Origin: Thereva unica | Taxonomy: Eukaryota > Arthropoda > Insecta > Diptera > Therevidae | Assembly: GCA_949987705.1 (NCBI GenBank) | Contig: OX465283.1 | Span: 134,008,101 to 134,072,100 of the forward strand | DNA: 64,000 nucleotides | Reading direction: 5' to 3' | Part shown: piece by piece, positions 33,843 through 45,559 of the stretch | Layout of the letters: every line of letters begins with the position of its first letter | How positions within the stretch are numbered: the stretch's first letter is position 1 | Notes under the pieces: model-generated | The model's database searches: none | Told to the model about the DNA's origin: nothing | Seen by the model: only the letters and a program-made list of their open reading frames with translations | Program-made: the position numbers and the translations under genes

Positions 33843-34970
33843 GAGCTGATCCCTAGAGCCAAGACCCTCTCAACTACAGGCCATGAAGGAGAATTTTTCA
33901 TGGTGTTGGTGCCGGACCTAAAAGTCATCGGAATAACATGGCAGAGAGGCAGTATGGGAAAATTTTTGTTATATTTTTGTAGTAAAAAGTGATAAAATAT
34001 TGTATGTATTTTAACACTTAACTGCACTTGGATTTACCAGTGAATAGTTTTTTTAGTGATTTCATTAACAAAAATAAAAAAAATTGGTTTGTTAAGTGTG
34101 TTTTAAGTGTTTTAATTGTTAAGGCGATCAACTTTTTTTTACATTCACGGTGTTTTTTCATGTTTATTTACGAAAAAAATGTTGAAAATTTAATGTTTTG
34201 TTTAGTTATGGGATTACAAGTGATTTTAAAGTGATTAATACTTATATTATTATTAAAAATATAGGTGTAGAAAAACACTTTTCTTATTCACTTTTCCTTT
34301 CACACTTTTCTGCACTTATATGTTTAAAAATAATTCCATAATAAATTATTTAATGACTTTAAAATCACTTTTAATTAAATAATTAACATATTTTTCCTTA
34401 ATAAACACGAAAAAAACACCGCGAATGTAAAATAAATTGATCACCTCAACAATTAACACACTTAAAACTCACTAAATCACTAATTTTTTTTAAAATTTTT
34501 TTTATTAAATCACTAAAGAACTAATCACTGATAATCCATGTATAGTTTAAAGTAATAAATTACAATGTTTTTCCACTTTTTACCACAAAAATATAACGAA
34601 AACAATCCCGAATCTATTCCGCGCCATATAAATTCTAACCAAATGTCAGATTTTTAGGACCGACTTCAGCTATGGTTGTATTAGTTCAAGAGAGAACTTC
34701 ATGGCCTGTAGTTGAGAAGGTCTTGCCTAGAGGTTCCGCCAAAAGAGTTGATGCCGAGAAAGTCGCGTTTTCCATGCGCAGTAGAATCCCCGCATGCCGT
34801 TCCCGTCCCTTAGCCTAGTCGCAACAAATTTCGAAGGGGAAATTTGAAAATACATAAGCGCATTTCTTATAAATATGTGCGCAATTTTTATTTGTGTGCA
34901 TCTTTAATTTCCCCAGCTGCGCGCTCCGGCATCAACTCTTTTGGCGGAACCTCTACCAGAGCTCCCGAGC
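33843..34970. mobile_element. Small TIR element hosting foldback element F1
   Basis: Removing 33859-34725 and one target copy joins GAGCTGATC-CCTAGAG to GTTCCGCCAAAAGAGTTGAT. The right arm (CATCAACTCTTTTGGCGGAAC at 34930-34950, with CTCTACCAGAGCTC) is its inverted copy, about 45 bp. The host is therefore a ~260-bp TIR element into which F1 inserted near its left end. Confidence 0.55.
33860..34725. mobile_element. Foldback element F1 (CAAGACCC ends, 7-bp target duplication)
   Basis: The termini CAAGACCCTCTCAACTACAG and CTGTAGTTGAGAAGGTCTTG are inverted copies. CCTAGAG flanks both sides (33852-33858 and 34726-34732), with one extra C at 33859. Inverted similarity recurs deep inside: TTTAAGTGTTTTAATTGTTA near 34105 mirrors CAACAATTAACACACTTAAA near 34447, and CACGGTGTTTTTTC mirrors GAAAAAAACACCGCG. 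The element is thus nearly all inverted repeat. No protein. Confidence 0.8.
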
Positions 34971-35190
34971 ACAGGATCTATAGCCTGAATCAAATAATGT
35001 ATGACGTCCTGTACCGTAGCCGTGCCTGCCCTAACGATCGAATATATGAAAGTTCATTAAGTTAATTTAGGTCGGTGCCATATGAACACTCATATTCGTA
35101 CGTTAGAATACGTACGGTAACGGTAATGTCGTGGTAGCAGAGTCTCCGGAATCGTCACGAAAAGGGCCAACAATATGGTTAGAGGTTATT

Positions 35191-35584
35191 GCTGTAAACA
35201 TACTAAGGGCGACGGCGAAACGATTTTCCCCGGCCACAGTGAATAGCCCGACGAAATTTGTTGTGTGCACATACAGTGATTGCGACACAAATCAAAAACA
35301 TACCCCGGAATAACCATCTTGGACAACCGAATATGCTACAAATTCACACAGGAACACACGAGAATAGCCTGTGAAAGTTGCATGGCAGCTGTGGCATATG
35401 GTTGAGTTGCTATTCTCGTATATGTATTCCTATGTGCGTGTGTAGCGGGCTGGACCGGCTGTCCAAGTTTGTTATTCCGGTGTGTTTCCTTATTTGTGTC
35501 GCCGTCGCGCATCACAAATTTAGTCGAGCCATTCGCCGTGGCCGAGGAAAATAGTTTCGCCGTCGCCCTTAGTATGTTTACAGC
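35191..35584. mobile_element. 394-bp foldback element with near-perfect long arms
   Basis: GCTGTAAACATACTAAGGGC at 35191 and its inverse at 35565-35584 open arms that match for 48 bases with two differences (through GACGGCGAAAC, ATTTTCC and CGGCCAC). The match continues more loosely past GACACAAAT and GGAATAAC. ATT occurs on both flanks. A further single end (TCGCCCTTAGCATGTTTACAGC) stands at 35675-35698. No protein. Confidence 0.8.
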
Positions 35585-35674
35585 ATTAGATTGATTCGGT
35601 CGCCGAGCTCCAAGTCGATCGTGTACCAAAAAGCCGTGTATTCTATTCTTTTTGAGTCTGGGTGGAAAGCGATT

Positions 35675-35703
35675 CGTTGTTCGCCCTTAGCATGTTTACA
35701 GCA
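35675..35703. repeat. Extra arm of the 35.2-kb foldback family
   Basis: TTCGCCCTTAGCATGTTTAC, then AGCAT, matches the right end of the neighbouring foldback element with one base change. It has no partner, so it marks a second, damaged copy. Confidence 0.7.
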
Positions 35704-35990
35704 TATAGCGATTTTTGCTACACACCCAAGTCTCAGATGAGTTTGTAAGACCAGTAAGACCATCGGTCTTATATAGCAACAGTTTGGCTAGATGGTTGGG
35801 CTTAAAGAGCCTTGACAGACTATAGTAGGCATTGATGGCATTTAGCAGCCATGAGCGTATTTCTTGTTCCATACTATTGTCGGCTTTTACTATTAACCCA
35901 AGGTTATTAAAATATTTTACTACTTTAAATTCGCATTGGTCTATTTTGATTGTGGGGTTAGGTGTTCCTGTAAATGGGCGGGCCAACATG
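35704..35990 (-). mobile_element. RTE-C LINE fragment, antisense
   Basis: The minus strand reads EFKVVKYFNNLGLIVKADNS, then MEQEIRSWLLNAINAYYSLS and RLFKPNHLAKLLLYK. This is the thumb region of RTE-C (compare YLGSIVAADNS and AYYSLSRL at 46720 and 47240). SSETWVCSKN near the end is the family's SETW block. Confidence 0.75.
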
Positions 35991-36079
35991 CTTTTGTTGG
36001 CCCAATCTACACTAGCATTCCTTCAGCAGCGTACGTGCTCTTTTAGGTGAGAAGCTACGCTTAGGATCTATCGTTTGTT

Positions 36080-36460
36080 TTTCCAGTCTGTCATGTTTTT
36101 TAGGTCATGATGCAAAGTCTGGTAGTTCGCTTAGTTCGAAGATGGAATAGAATAGGACAGTTTTGAGGGGTCTAGCTTTAAATGTCTTGCAGTATCATAT
36201 AAGTAACACAGATTATCCTCATCAGCAAAGCTGCGAATTGGGTTGGAAGGGATTAGGAGCACGTCATTGATCTAAAGATAAGAAGTGAACTGGAGTTTGG
36301 ATTTGACTTAATCCAGTATTACTTGATCGGCCGGAAAGAAACTCTCAATCCAGTACAGTAAAATTGAGTCAATACCAATAGTTTGGAGTTACTCTAAGAA
36401 GCATTTATCGTTAGTATAGCCATTTGGGTCTATCTTGCATTAGCGCAAACTGCATACCTC
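36080..36460 (-). mobile_element. LINE-J fragment with internal deletion, antisense
   Basis: The plus strand ATCAGCAAAGCTGCGAATTG, then GGTTGGAAGGGATTAGGAGC and GTCATTGAT parallels 41711-41765 of the large LINE-J copy (palm region, antisense). The part at 36090-36160 (GTCATGATGCAAAGTCTGGT, AGTTCGCTTAGTTCGAAG) parallels the 3' UTR. The C-terminal coding between them is missing. Confidence 0.6.
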
Positions 36461-37992
36461 AATCAGTTTCAGATATTATTCTGCGTTTCCACACTTTCAT
36501 TGAACAGCGTTATTTCTTCTTTTATGCAGCAGAGTTGCAATGTAATTATCTGCCAGTTGGATTGCAACGTGTCAGCGGTCATTTTCAAGTTACGTCTTTT
36601 TGACCTTTTACTCATTATATCATCCCCACGATCGTCATATTTAAGCGAGTCCAATGCAAAAGCAAGCCAATCAAAGCAATTTCGAAAAGTTTTCAAACTT
36701 CACTCAAGCACAAAAAAGGACAATCACAAATGTTAGTAGAGTTCGAAATTCACTTGATTTATTTATTTCAAAATTTTATTCCTAAATATCCTGTTCCTGT
36801 AAATACCTTATTGTGTCCTGAGAATGCTAAAGTTACCTTGATTTGAAACCTTTTTTTCTCCCTCATTATGTAACAGTTATATTGATATTTGAATTTTCAT
36901 TTTATATATTGACACTACATAAAAACACTAGAAACCCTTTTACTATGTATAAAAACATAATATAAATATAAAACAAAAATGTTCTTCTGCGTAAATTCGG
37001 TTATTAACCTCTGTCAATCAAAAACCCTTTGATGATGACTTCAATAAATAAATTCAAATCACGTTTCAATTTTGAAAAGGATATGATTTTATTCCAAATG
37101 CACACGAGTCCTTTATTTTTAGATTCTCCTGTTAAGGGTAAATATGCTTTCAAGGTTTCACAACAAAACAAATTTAATCAAGCGAATTCAACTGTAGCTA
37201 GGAATCTCTTTCATCTTAAAATCAGGTAACTGATCATAGAAAAATGTTACATTAAAGGTCAAGGACTAGTCTTTTAGATTGGTTTTGAAAAGAGTTTTGT
37301 TCCTTGTGCTCACTCAATCGAGTAATTTTTTTACAATCTAGGGAATAATATACATATATCCCGCCTAAATAGGCCTTTTAAAATAAGTACTGTTAGCAAT
37401 GAAACTAAAAGTTAGTGGTGTACCTTAGACCGTACTATAGACTGCGTTCCGTACTATAGGCTGCGGCGGCTGATTGTCATCTGCATTCGAAACCCGAGAA
37501 TTAATGTATTTTTGCAGCTATTTTCATATTTTGAACGCATAAATGCAATATTTTGCAGTCAGCTGCGTAACTTGAACACAGCCATAGCATACGGGGTAGG
37601 GTAATAGAAGAAATATGTGTTGGTCTTCTTCCCAACAGGAGTTTTATTTTTGTTAGTCTTAATCACCAAATAATATTCACAAATAATTGCAACGATGAAC
37701 GTTTATTTATTTACACTTTTTTATAAGTCTTACTACAACTTTATTTTATAATTTTATTTAATTATATACACTATATACATATATATATATTACTGATTGG
37801 TTTTAAATTATATTTCTTTAAATTAAACTGTGGCGACTGATTTTTCTCTGGTTTTTTTTGTTTGTTTTTATTTTTTAACTGACACTGACAATCAATTAAT
37901 TAATTAATTAATTTTTTCATTACTTGATGAAAGTCGGCTATGCTTTTGTGCAAAGTCTTTTGCAGTCAAGTAATTGTCGAGTAGTAGGACGA
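36461..37992. other. Unannotated AT-rich stretch
   Basis: No gene or RNA gene recognised. The frames at 36500-36736 and 37029-37229 are short, AT-rich and domain-free. Confidence 0.4.
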
Positions 37993-37999
37993 TGTCCCT

Positions 38000-39263
38000 C
38001 AAGACCCTCTCAACTACAGGCCTTGCTGTAAATCTTGGCACTAACACAACTAAGCGCAAACTTAGTCTGAATTTTTGTTAAGCGAAGTAGGCAAGTGGTG
38101 GGATTTTTGACATTATGTATGGAATAACATCCGTAACAATAACTTTTTTTTAAGATTTCTCCTTTTTAGATGAATAAGTAATATTGAATTTATTTATTAA
38201 AAGAATCAGTAATCGATTAATTTATTAAATAATTTAGAAATGCATAATAAATAGCAAAAAATTCATCAAAAAAGGTGTAAATGTATTTTGTAATTTGAAT
38301 AGAATGAAAGTGATGAAAAATGTTATATGACATTTTTAGGAGCTACATTATTGTTAGCATTTACTAGACTTATTTTTAAAAAATGTTTCACGTAAGTGAA
38401 ATAATAACAATAAAAATTAACAAAATAAAATTCTAATAAATATATACAACATGCAATATATAGATACATATCCATATATATAAAAAAAGCAATAAAATTA
38501 AATGAACAACAAACAAGAAATAAATAATTCCTGTTACGTGTCTACATAAATAAAAAAATGAACATGCAAATATAAGTATAATTAAAAACCTCTTTTCATA
38601 TTACAAATTCCAATTGTTTTCTATTAAAATAGTATAAACTTATTTATATTGTTCTTTAAATGATTTTATAATATCAAATAAAAGTTGATTAATTATTTCC
38701 ACTTTCCATATTTAAATCAATTATTCACGATGCAATAAATTATTACATTTTTATTAAATTCAATACCGTACATGGAACCCGACGAAATTCCAATTTAATC
38801 AATTTGGCGCCTTCATCATAATCTCAAAATTTTCGATTACATTCTGTAATAAGTAATTCTGACTTATGGTAAAGACGTTTTGCCGTAAACGCACAATTTA
38901 AACACTTTAATCACTTCCCTATATAATTTTAAAATAAAAATATTCTTATTAGAAATAAATATTATTTTAAAAATCATTTTCACTGCACAATAATTTCATA
39001 TTTTCACATATGTAAATCAGGAATTTTCCTAACACTTTCACTATTTAACTTTAGTTTCACAATTAACCACTATTTATCTTTATTGTGCCACCTTTAAATT
39101 ATTATATTTAACCGAAAAAACCTATTAGTTTCTTTTACTAACGATAAAAACTGCTCCGATTCCCGCACTTTTCATATAAATTTGACAGTTCTTCAACGAA
39201 CTTTCAGACTAAGTCACACATATGCAAAAATTTCCAGCAAGGCCTGTAGTTGAGAGGGTCTTG
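38000..39263. mobile_element. Foldback element F2 (same ends as F1, 7-bp target duplication)
   Basis: It begins CAAGACCCTCTCAACTACAG (followed by GCCTTGCTG) and ends with the exact inverse (CAGCAAGG, then CCTGTAGTTGAGAGGGTCTT). TGTCCCT flanks it at 37993-37999 and 39264-39270. Arms extend further: TTAGTCTGAA near 38062 is mirrored by TTCAGACTAA near 39205. The 1264-bp interior is extremely AT-rich and encodes nothing. It is the same family as F1 by its ends, with a different interior. Confidence 0.82.
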
Positions 39264-39301
39264 TGTCCCTACATATGAGTATAACACACAATGTCGGCCC
39301 T

Positions 39302-39595
39302 AATAACTTACCTTGCTAACCGGTTGAACCCCCGGCTACCTTACCAGGGTTCGAAACCATTCCGTGGCATGGTCCTTCGCCTTTCCATTTTCTCCCACCT
39401 AGGTAATTTGTCTTCTTTTCTCTTCCTTTTCTCCTTACAAAAATTCTGTGTTCTTTCATAGTCTGTAAGCACAGAAGTCAGCATTCTGTCGTGTTAGTAT
39501 TGGAATGCTAGTATTGGTAGAGGAGGATTGGGTATTGTTAGTATTGGTGGAGTAAAACCCTTCTCTCTAGTATCTTTCCACCAACAGCTTGCTCT
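39302..39595 (+). mobile_element. tRNA-derived SINE, copy 2 (diverged)
   Basis: The B-box-like GGGTTCGAAACC at 39348-39359 is followed, as in copy 1, by GGTCCTTCGCCTTTCC and a CT-rich body. Near 39560 the words CCTTCTCTCT and ATCTTTC resemble the LINE-J 3' region, in line with a LINE-derived tail. The tRNA head is worn. Confidence 0.6.
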
Positions 39596-40106
39596 CAATG
39601 ATTCCGTTAATAAGGTTAAATTAGTAACAGTTTTAAGATCATTCACCAAAAAAGTTTATTGAGTTGAGTTCGTGCATGAATGGAAACACAAAGAGTTATG
39701 CTGGTGCATGGAATGTAACTCCAATGTCTTGGGTGGTAGTCGTTGTTTTCGTAGTACCCATTCTGTTGCCCCAACAAAAAACTTAATATTTTTAAATTAA
39801 AGCAAATAATTGACTTTTATCTTCTCTAAAGTAATATGTTCTTTATAGACATTAAGGCAGTATATTTTTTCTTAATCTTGACTCCAATAGCTCTGAACAT
39901 CCCTTTGAAAGTTGTAGATCTCCGAATAGTTCAATTAGTCTTCCTAATTGCGCCGGTTTCCGGTTAGCCCCGATTGTCGTGGTCCTGGCACAGTGAGATT
40001 CATATCTGCTAAAGTATTATATTCATGAAGGACTGGTAGAGTGCAAAGGCTGATTTCCAAGCAGAATTTTAAACAGATAAAAAAACTCGAGCGATATTCT
40101 CAGTAA
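39596..40106. other. Unannotated stretch
   Basis: No gene or element recognised. Confidence 0.4.
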
Positions 40107-40257
40107 AGGGGCCCATACACAGTCGAACACAAAAATTTTCCAACGCGTTTGATTTTCATCAAACAGTTGCGCAACACATCAAACTGCCCCATACACGGAG
40201 AAACTATTTGCACAACGGGCAGCGTTGCGCAAATTGTTCGACCGTGTATGGGCTCTT
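40107..40257. mobile_element. 151-bp Harbinger-like MITE (TAA target)
   Basis: The ends AGGGGCCCATACACAGTCGA and TCGACCGTGTATGGGCTCTT (positions read inward; ~23-bp TIRs, three mismatches) lie between TAA copies at 40104-40106 and 40258-40260. The interior is rich in TTGCGCAA palindromes. Its ends resemble those of the MITEs at 13661 and 60950, but the interior differs. A partial relative (GTGCAACTGG...GTGTATGGGC) follows at 40280-40310. Confidence 0.75.
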
Positions 40258-40373
40258 TAACATAAACGAAACTGAAGCTTGTGCAACTGGTTGCATAGTG
40301 TATGGGCAATCACATATTTTTGGCAAACATAAATTTGCACAAATTGTTCGCTCGTGTAACCCAGCTGCCAACT

Positions 40374-40690
40374 TTATTTTGGCATCTTTTCATGAAACAT
40401 TCCGGACAACATAATCAGTAGGTCATCTGCGTACGGTACTACCTTCGCTCTGCTTTTGTCTAATTTTTGTAGACTATTCATCGTTACTAACCACAGTAAA
40501 GGAGAGGTGACGCGTCCATGTGGTGTACCTCTGTTGGCGTATTTGATTACTTTCTCGGTTTCCAAATCCGCTTGGATCGAGCTCAGCATAGTTGCTAGCC
40601 AATGCATCAGGCTTGCTTCTACATTTAGGTCTATGAGAGCTTTTCGATCGAGGATCTTTTCGATAGCTCCCACCACCTCGTGGATCTACC
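40374..40690 (-). mobile_element. R1-like LINE RT fragment
   Basis: A 100-codon frame reads EKILDRKALIDLNVEASLMH, ANRGTPHGRVTSPLLWLVTM and VVPYADDLLIML, the GTPQGG-SPLLW and YADD blocks typical of R1-type LINEs. His and Arg replace the usual Gln and Gly in GTPQGG. Only this palm piece remains. Confidence 0.75.
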
Positions 40691-40727
40691 ACTGAGATAG
40701 CATGTTGAGCTAGTGACAGTCTACTAA

Positions 40728-42180
40728 TTTTTTTTTATGTGATAGTCTAAGCTCAGGTGTCACCCTTTGTACTACTAGTACGTCATGTCGTTTAAGTCAC
40801 GGTGCAATGTCCAGTAGTAAGCTTAGCTCGAAAGATAGAGAGAAGGACATAATAGATTAGGAGGAGTCAAGGGGGTGTTGCAGAAAGTGGCGATGAACCT
40901 TGCGTTTGAACTCTTGGATGTTGTATGAGTTCGGGAATACTGTCATTGGAAGGTTGTTCCACAGACGAGTTGTTCTTGTTATAAACGAATTTCTAGATCG
41001 GAGTGTGCGCGAAGATAAGGGCTGTAAACTGTGGGGGTGAGCCGAGCGGGCAAATCTTGTGTTGCGGGAAAAATGTTGCCGTGGAGGCATGAGGTTACTT
41101 ATTTCAATGGAGCAGTCATTATGAAAAAAGCGATAAAATTTTGCCAGAGCTGCTACATTCCTACGGTGGCTTAATGAGTCAATTGAAGAGCAAATGGCGC
41201 TGTCACCAATAAGTTTGAGGGCGCGGTTTTGCACCTTGTCCAGCCAAGCTAAGATGGTTCTTGGGGCCCCGGCCCAGATATACGAGTTGTATTCAAGACG
41301 GGGACGAATGTAGGACTTGTAGATTATAGCCCTGGCAGACGGCGGAAAGAGAAATTTGCACCTTTTGAGGAATCCTAGACACTGGTATGCTTGTTTAGCA
41401 CTTTGGAATATGTGGTTATTCCAGCTCAGATCTTCAGCTAAAGTTACGCCTAGGATGTTTAGAGAGGGTTCTGCCGTTACGGTCTTGTTGTCCACTGAAC
41501 TAGAAAGCGGTTCGGTGCAAGTTTTATTGGAGATGAGACAGTGCTTGGTTTTTAATGCACTAAATTCGACACGGTTCTTGTGGCCCCAATCAAGAATTCG
41601 TTCGATGTCCCTGTTGATTGAATTGGACAACAGTTGGCGATGATGTAGATAAGGTCTGGCACGCGCTTGTGTTACATTATCAAAGCCATAGGAGTAACGT
41701 AGAGTACCGTCATCAGCAAAGCTGTGGAGTGAGTTGGAGGGGACTGAGAGCAGGTCATTTATAAAAACTAGGAAGAGAGCTGGTGATAGAATTGAGCCCT
41801 GGGGAACACCTGCGGAGATGTGGTGGGGGTCGGATTCGACACCATCCAATACTACCTTGATTAAACGGCCTGAAAGGAAGCTCAATTGGCGGATGCGGAA
41901 GTCGATGACCCTTTCTAGTATCTTAAGCTCGAAGTATGTCGTGCTAATCTGCCTATAGTACTTCGCGGATTTCTTCTCCCTATCTTTGGAATGAAGACGA
42001 CCCTCAATCGTCTCCAACTCCAGGTCATGTCTGAGCACCATGGAGCTCTTGAACATGACCACCAGCCATGGTGCTATTATCTCAAGTAGTTTCTGTAGAA
42101 TGGCCGGTAGTGTGCCCTCCGGGGCGGGTGCTTTGAAGGGGTAGAAGCTATTAATCGCCCATAGGACTTTTTCCTTCGTA
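40728..42180 (-). mobile_element. LINE-J (Jockey/CR1-like), long copy lacking palm A
   Basis: On the minus strand the frame is open from about 42170 (INSFYPFKAPAPEGTLPAIL) to the stop at 40857-40859. Blocks: FELKILERVIDFRIRQL, LSFLSGRLIKVVLDGVESDP, ISAGVPQGSILSPALFLVFI, FADDGTLRYSY (active site), LEYNSYIWAGAPRTILAWLD and LWNNLPMTVFPNSYNIQEFK. RIRQL joins SFLSGR directly, so about 100 residues including palm A (DISKAFDRVW in the copy at 48070) are deleted in frame. The 3' UTR ends in TATCACATAAAAAAAA. Confidence 0.88.
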
Positions 42181-43874
42181 GTACTCTCCTCCCAGGATTA
42201 TCTGTGTACGTTCCCTGATGCTTCGACCAAGTATTCGTCCTTGCAGCTGGGAAAATGTGTGGTCATTACGATTCTGCGATTCTGTCCAAGTTCCGTTTGC
42301 CTTTTTTGTAAAGGACGGACGAATGTTCTTTGGGGAGGATCTTTCATAATTTGGCAGTCTCCTATAGATTGGCAATACCCCTATTTCACAGCTTCACTGA
42401 TGACAGATGATTCTGCGATTATGAAAGACAACCACTTGCCAGATACTCTCTTGACGATCCCAGAGTTATGTCTGACTCAATCACCACGGTCGTGGAATAA
42501 ATAACCTCTTGCCTCCACGGAAATTTTATGCCCGCAACCACAGAATTTATTCCCTCCATCTGCAGAGCGATAAAATGGTATTAAGGTGCGAATCCACCAA
42601 GGCAAACGAACTTTTGCTTGCGGGCAAAGCGACGTCACTAAGAAAGTACACACACATCTGAAACCATCTTTTTAAGTCATTTGTCCACGAGCATAATTTC
42701 GTTTGATGGCATTCCATAAAGCGTTCGTTATCATGGCATTCCATAAAGCGATTTCTTAAATGAACTACATAAGTAAAAGGCACCCATCGAAAACTACTCT
42801 ACTCCCAACATTACCACTCCCATAGGAGCTCCTTTCTAACTTCCTTCAGCAAATTAATATGCAAATCACACACGCTCGGCATGAACAAAATCACTGAGCT
42901 CCATAGAGGATGCTCATGAGCTTCTTGAATAGTTGCTCAAGTTTTTCCTTCAACTCATTTCAATTAATATTTTCGCCCATTACTGGCAGCAACATCTCAA
43001 CTTTGTGCTCAATCGCCCAAAATTAAATCAAGAAATACAATTGAAAGGCTTCAATTTTGCCGAGCCCCATTCATGATTTCCGTTCAAGGTGTGAGCATCA
43101 CCAAGTTCGTCATCAGCCATTGAAAATTTCTTCTGGGAAAACTTTGTTCTTCGGGAAAGAGTTACATAAATGTGGGTCTAACTTTTTAAAGGAGCATAAA
43201 AAGGCGTCGAGTTGAGGTTAAATTAATTTTTAAAATAAATAAATAATTCATGAAACATTAAATGGTTCGCCCCGTCTTAACGAGCTATGAATGAACTCAT
43301 AATAATTCCACCGGCAGACGACTCACGGGAGAAAGCAGGTTGTGTTCCGAAGAATGTTCAAATATGTTTTTTCCGTACTTTTGAAATTTTTGGCTTTGTG
43401 CTATCATTTTCGAATTAATGAAATCAGAATGTGAACAGATATGTGAAGATGTTTCTAGCTTGATCTACAAAGCTAGGCTCAGAAAATTGAAGAAGTACAT
43501 AAAAACGGTATTGGAGAAAATTGCTCGGCAGGTGAGCATCTGAACCATATTTTATGTTGGGATTCATTTTATTTCATATTGCGGAAAAAGGGCTCAAACC
43601 TGGATATCGACAATTATTTTTAGAGAATTAGGAACAAAGGTATTACTTTTAGATTATGAGTAATTTTGGTGTCATCTGGATGAAAATCGTTTTTATGAAA
43701 CTCATTTCCTGCTGGATTTTCCACAAAAAACACCTTAGGAATGCAGTCAAAAAATTATATGTAACTGATGGATAGTATGTAACTTAAATTAATGATTTTA
43801 TTCCAAAAAGAAATTGCTTCACAGATGCCGTAAAAATAAATAGGTTATGACAGATTGGTCACTATTACTTTTCT
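42181..43874. other. Unannotated stretch
   Basis: No gene recognised. The first 300 bases may be more 5' LINE-J sequence, but no motif can be read. ATGGCATTCCATAAAGCG occurs twice, at 42706 and 42733. Confidence 0.35.
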
Positions 43875-44420
43875 ACTTTTTTATGTGATAAGCCGAACTC
43901 CTGAATCAACCTTTATACCACTAGTCTTCATATTGTTCAGGCCATGATATGATGATTGGTTGTAAACTTAGTATGAAGGATAGAAGTGGATAAGATACAG
44001 TATAGAGGGGTTTAGAGGTGTTGAAGCAGATGGCGATGAACTCTACCTTTGACCTCTAAGATTATATACAAGTTCCGAAATAGTGATTATTCTCTGCACA
44101 GTCGGTTTGTTCTAAAATACACAATTCTTGACCCGGACCGGTATTAGAGTGAGCCGAGAGGACTAGTTCTGTTAGGCGGGAAACATGTTGCCGTACAGGC
44201 TCAAGAGTGTTAATTACAATGAAACTTGAATTTTGTCAAAGTTGATACACTCCTGCGGCAATTCAAGAGTTTATGTAGCCGGGAGAGGTGCCATCGATTA
44301 GTTTCCAATCTTTCTCAAGCCACCCGAAGACGAGACGTGACCGAATACAGGACTTGGAAGATCGCATGCATCTATTAAGAAATTTCAGGCATAAAGATCA
44401 TAGTTTGGGGGGTAGAATAG
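43875..44420 (-). mobile_element. LINE-J 3'-end fragment, decayed, antisense
   Basis: TTTTTATGTGATAAGCC, then CTTTATACCACTAGTC, GGTGTTGAAGCAGATGGCGA and GTGAGCCGAG, GCGGGAAACATGTTGCCGT follow the order of the LINE-J antisense sequence at 40733-41090. Frames are destroyed. Confidence 0.6.
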
Positions 44421-45559
44421 AAAAGTCACCTCCTCGTAGTGCTCCGCGGATAACCAACTAATGAGGCTAGTAGGGAGCACATCTTTAAGGCTGAAGTAGA
44501 TAGCTCCGTTCTTTCTTTTCCTTTCGTTCCTTTCTTTCGACTTCATTCTTCTCCGTTGTTCCTGATGTGGACACTTTCATATGAAGTGTACAGCATTGAA
44601 CTCGCAGAATGAAAGAACGAGGAGAACGAGCGAAAGAGAACGACCCTATATGATTCAGCCTTTAACGAAAAAACATAAAGAACGAACAAACGAAGAGGAA
44701 CGGAGCTCTCTACTTCAGCCTTTAAAAGCCTACCAAACCAAGATGCACATGTCACCGTGACGATGGCTGCATGGCTGTGGGTAGTGTTGTAAATCCCGAA
44801 CGATCTTCTCTGGACACCAAGCCTTATCTTGATATGGAGAGTCTGCCAGGATGCCTTTTATAACATTTAATTAAAAAATCAGACGAAGAAGGAAATTGCG
44901 GGTCTGATGCAATAAGCATCAGCTCAGAGCTGGAAAGGGGTCTCCTTGGAGGTACCTTGTCCAGCACAGATGCCTCGGCTTCCCAATTCACAACAGTGCC
45001 CAAGGCAGCTGGCGGCAATGTTTTTGAAGGACTAACTGCCAAGGTTGTCGGGATGACCGTGCAGCCTAGCAGCAAAGAATCTGGTGCTACCAAGTGAAGG
45101 AGGGCCGCACTGGAATTGAGGAGCTTCACGGAGCGACCTCGAGTCCACATAGGCAACTTCCTTCCCAACAAACTGGTCAGAATACCGGGGGCGGACCCAG
45201 ACCGCCTCTGTACTGTCAGAAGTTTCTGAACCCACCCGAAAATTCTAAGCACCAGCTCTTACACCCTCTGGGGGCAAAGTCGCATGCCGCACCCAACTGA
45301 TGCATTTCCAGAACGGCAGCGGTCAGAGGATACTCAAATTACGGAGGGTCAAAGGTCACGAAAATCATTTTTATCAAATATCTCGTAAATTATCGGTTTT
45401 ATGTAATTTTTGGCTAGGTAAAGATTGTTCGTGAGATAAATCTACATTCGTTCCCGCACCACCTTTGTAGTAGCATGCAAGCAGCGTTTTTACATAGTCT
45501 CCTCAGTAGGCCTAGTAGGAAATTTTCCAGCGGAATTCTCTTTATTTTGGTGTGATAAA
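44421..45559. other. Unannotated stretch, unrecognised open frames
   Basis: Frames at 44824-45252 (minus) and the plus frame reading EEGNCGSDAISISSELERG near 44884 overlap. The plus one could be part of a LINE ORF1, but there is no zinc knuckle or other motif to prove it. AG-rich tracts occur at 44510-44700 with an imperfect inverted relation (GAACGGAGCTC against GAGCTCCGTTC-like words). Confidence 0.3.

Noticed and set aside
44824..45252. 142-codon minus-strand open frame
   Set aside because: It is probably a shadow of a LINE-like plus-strand sequence; no motif on either strand supports a gene.
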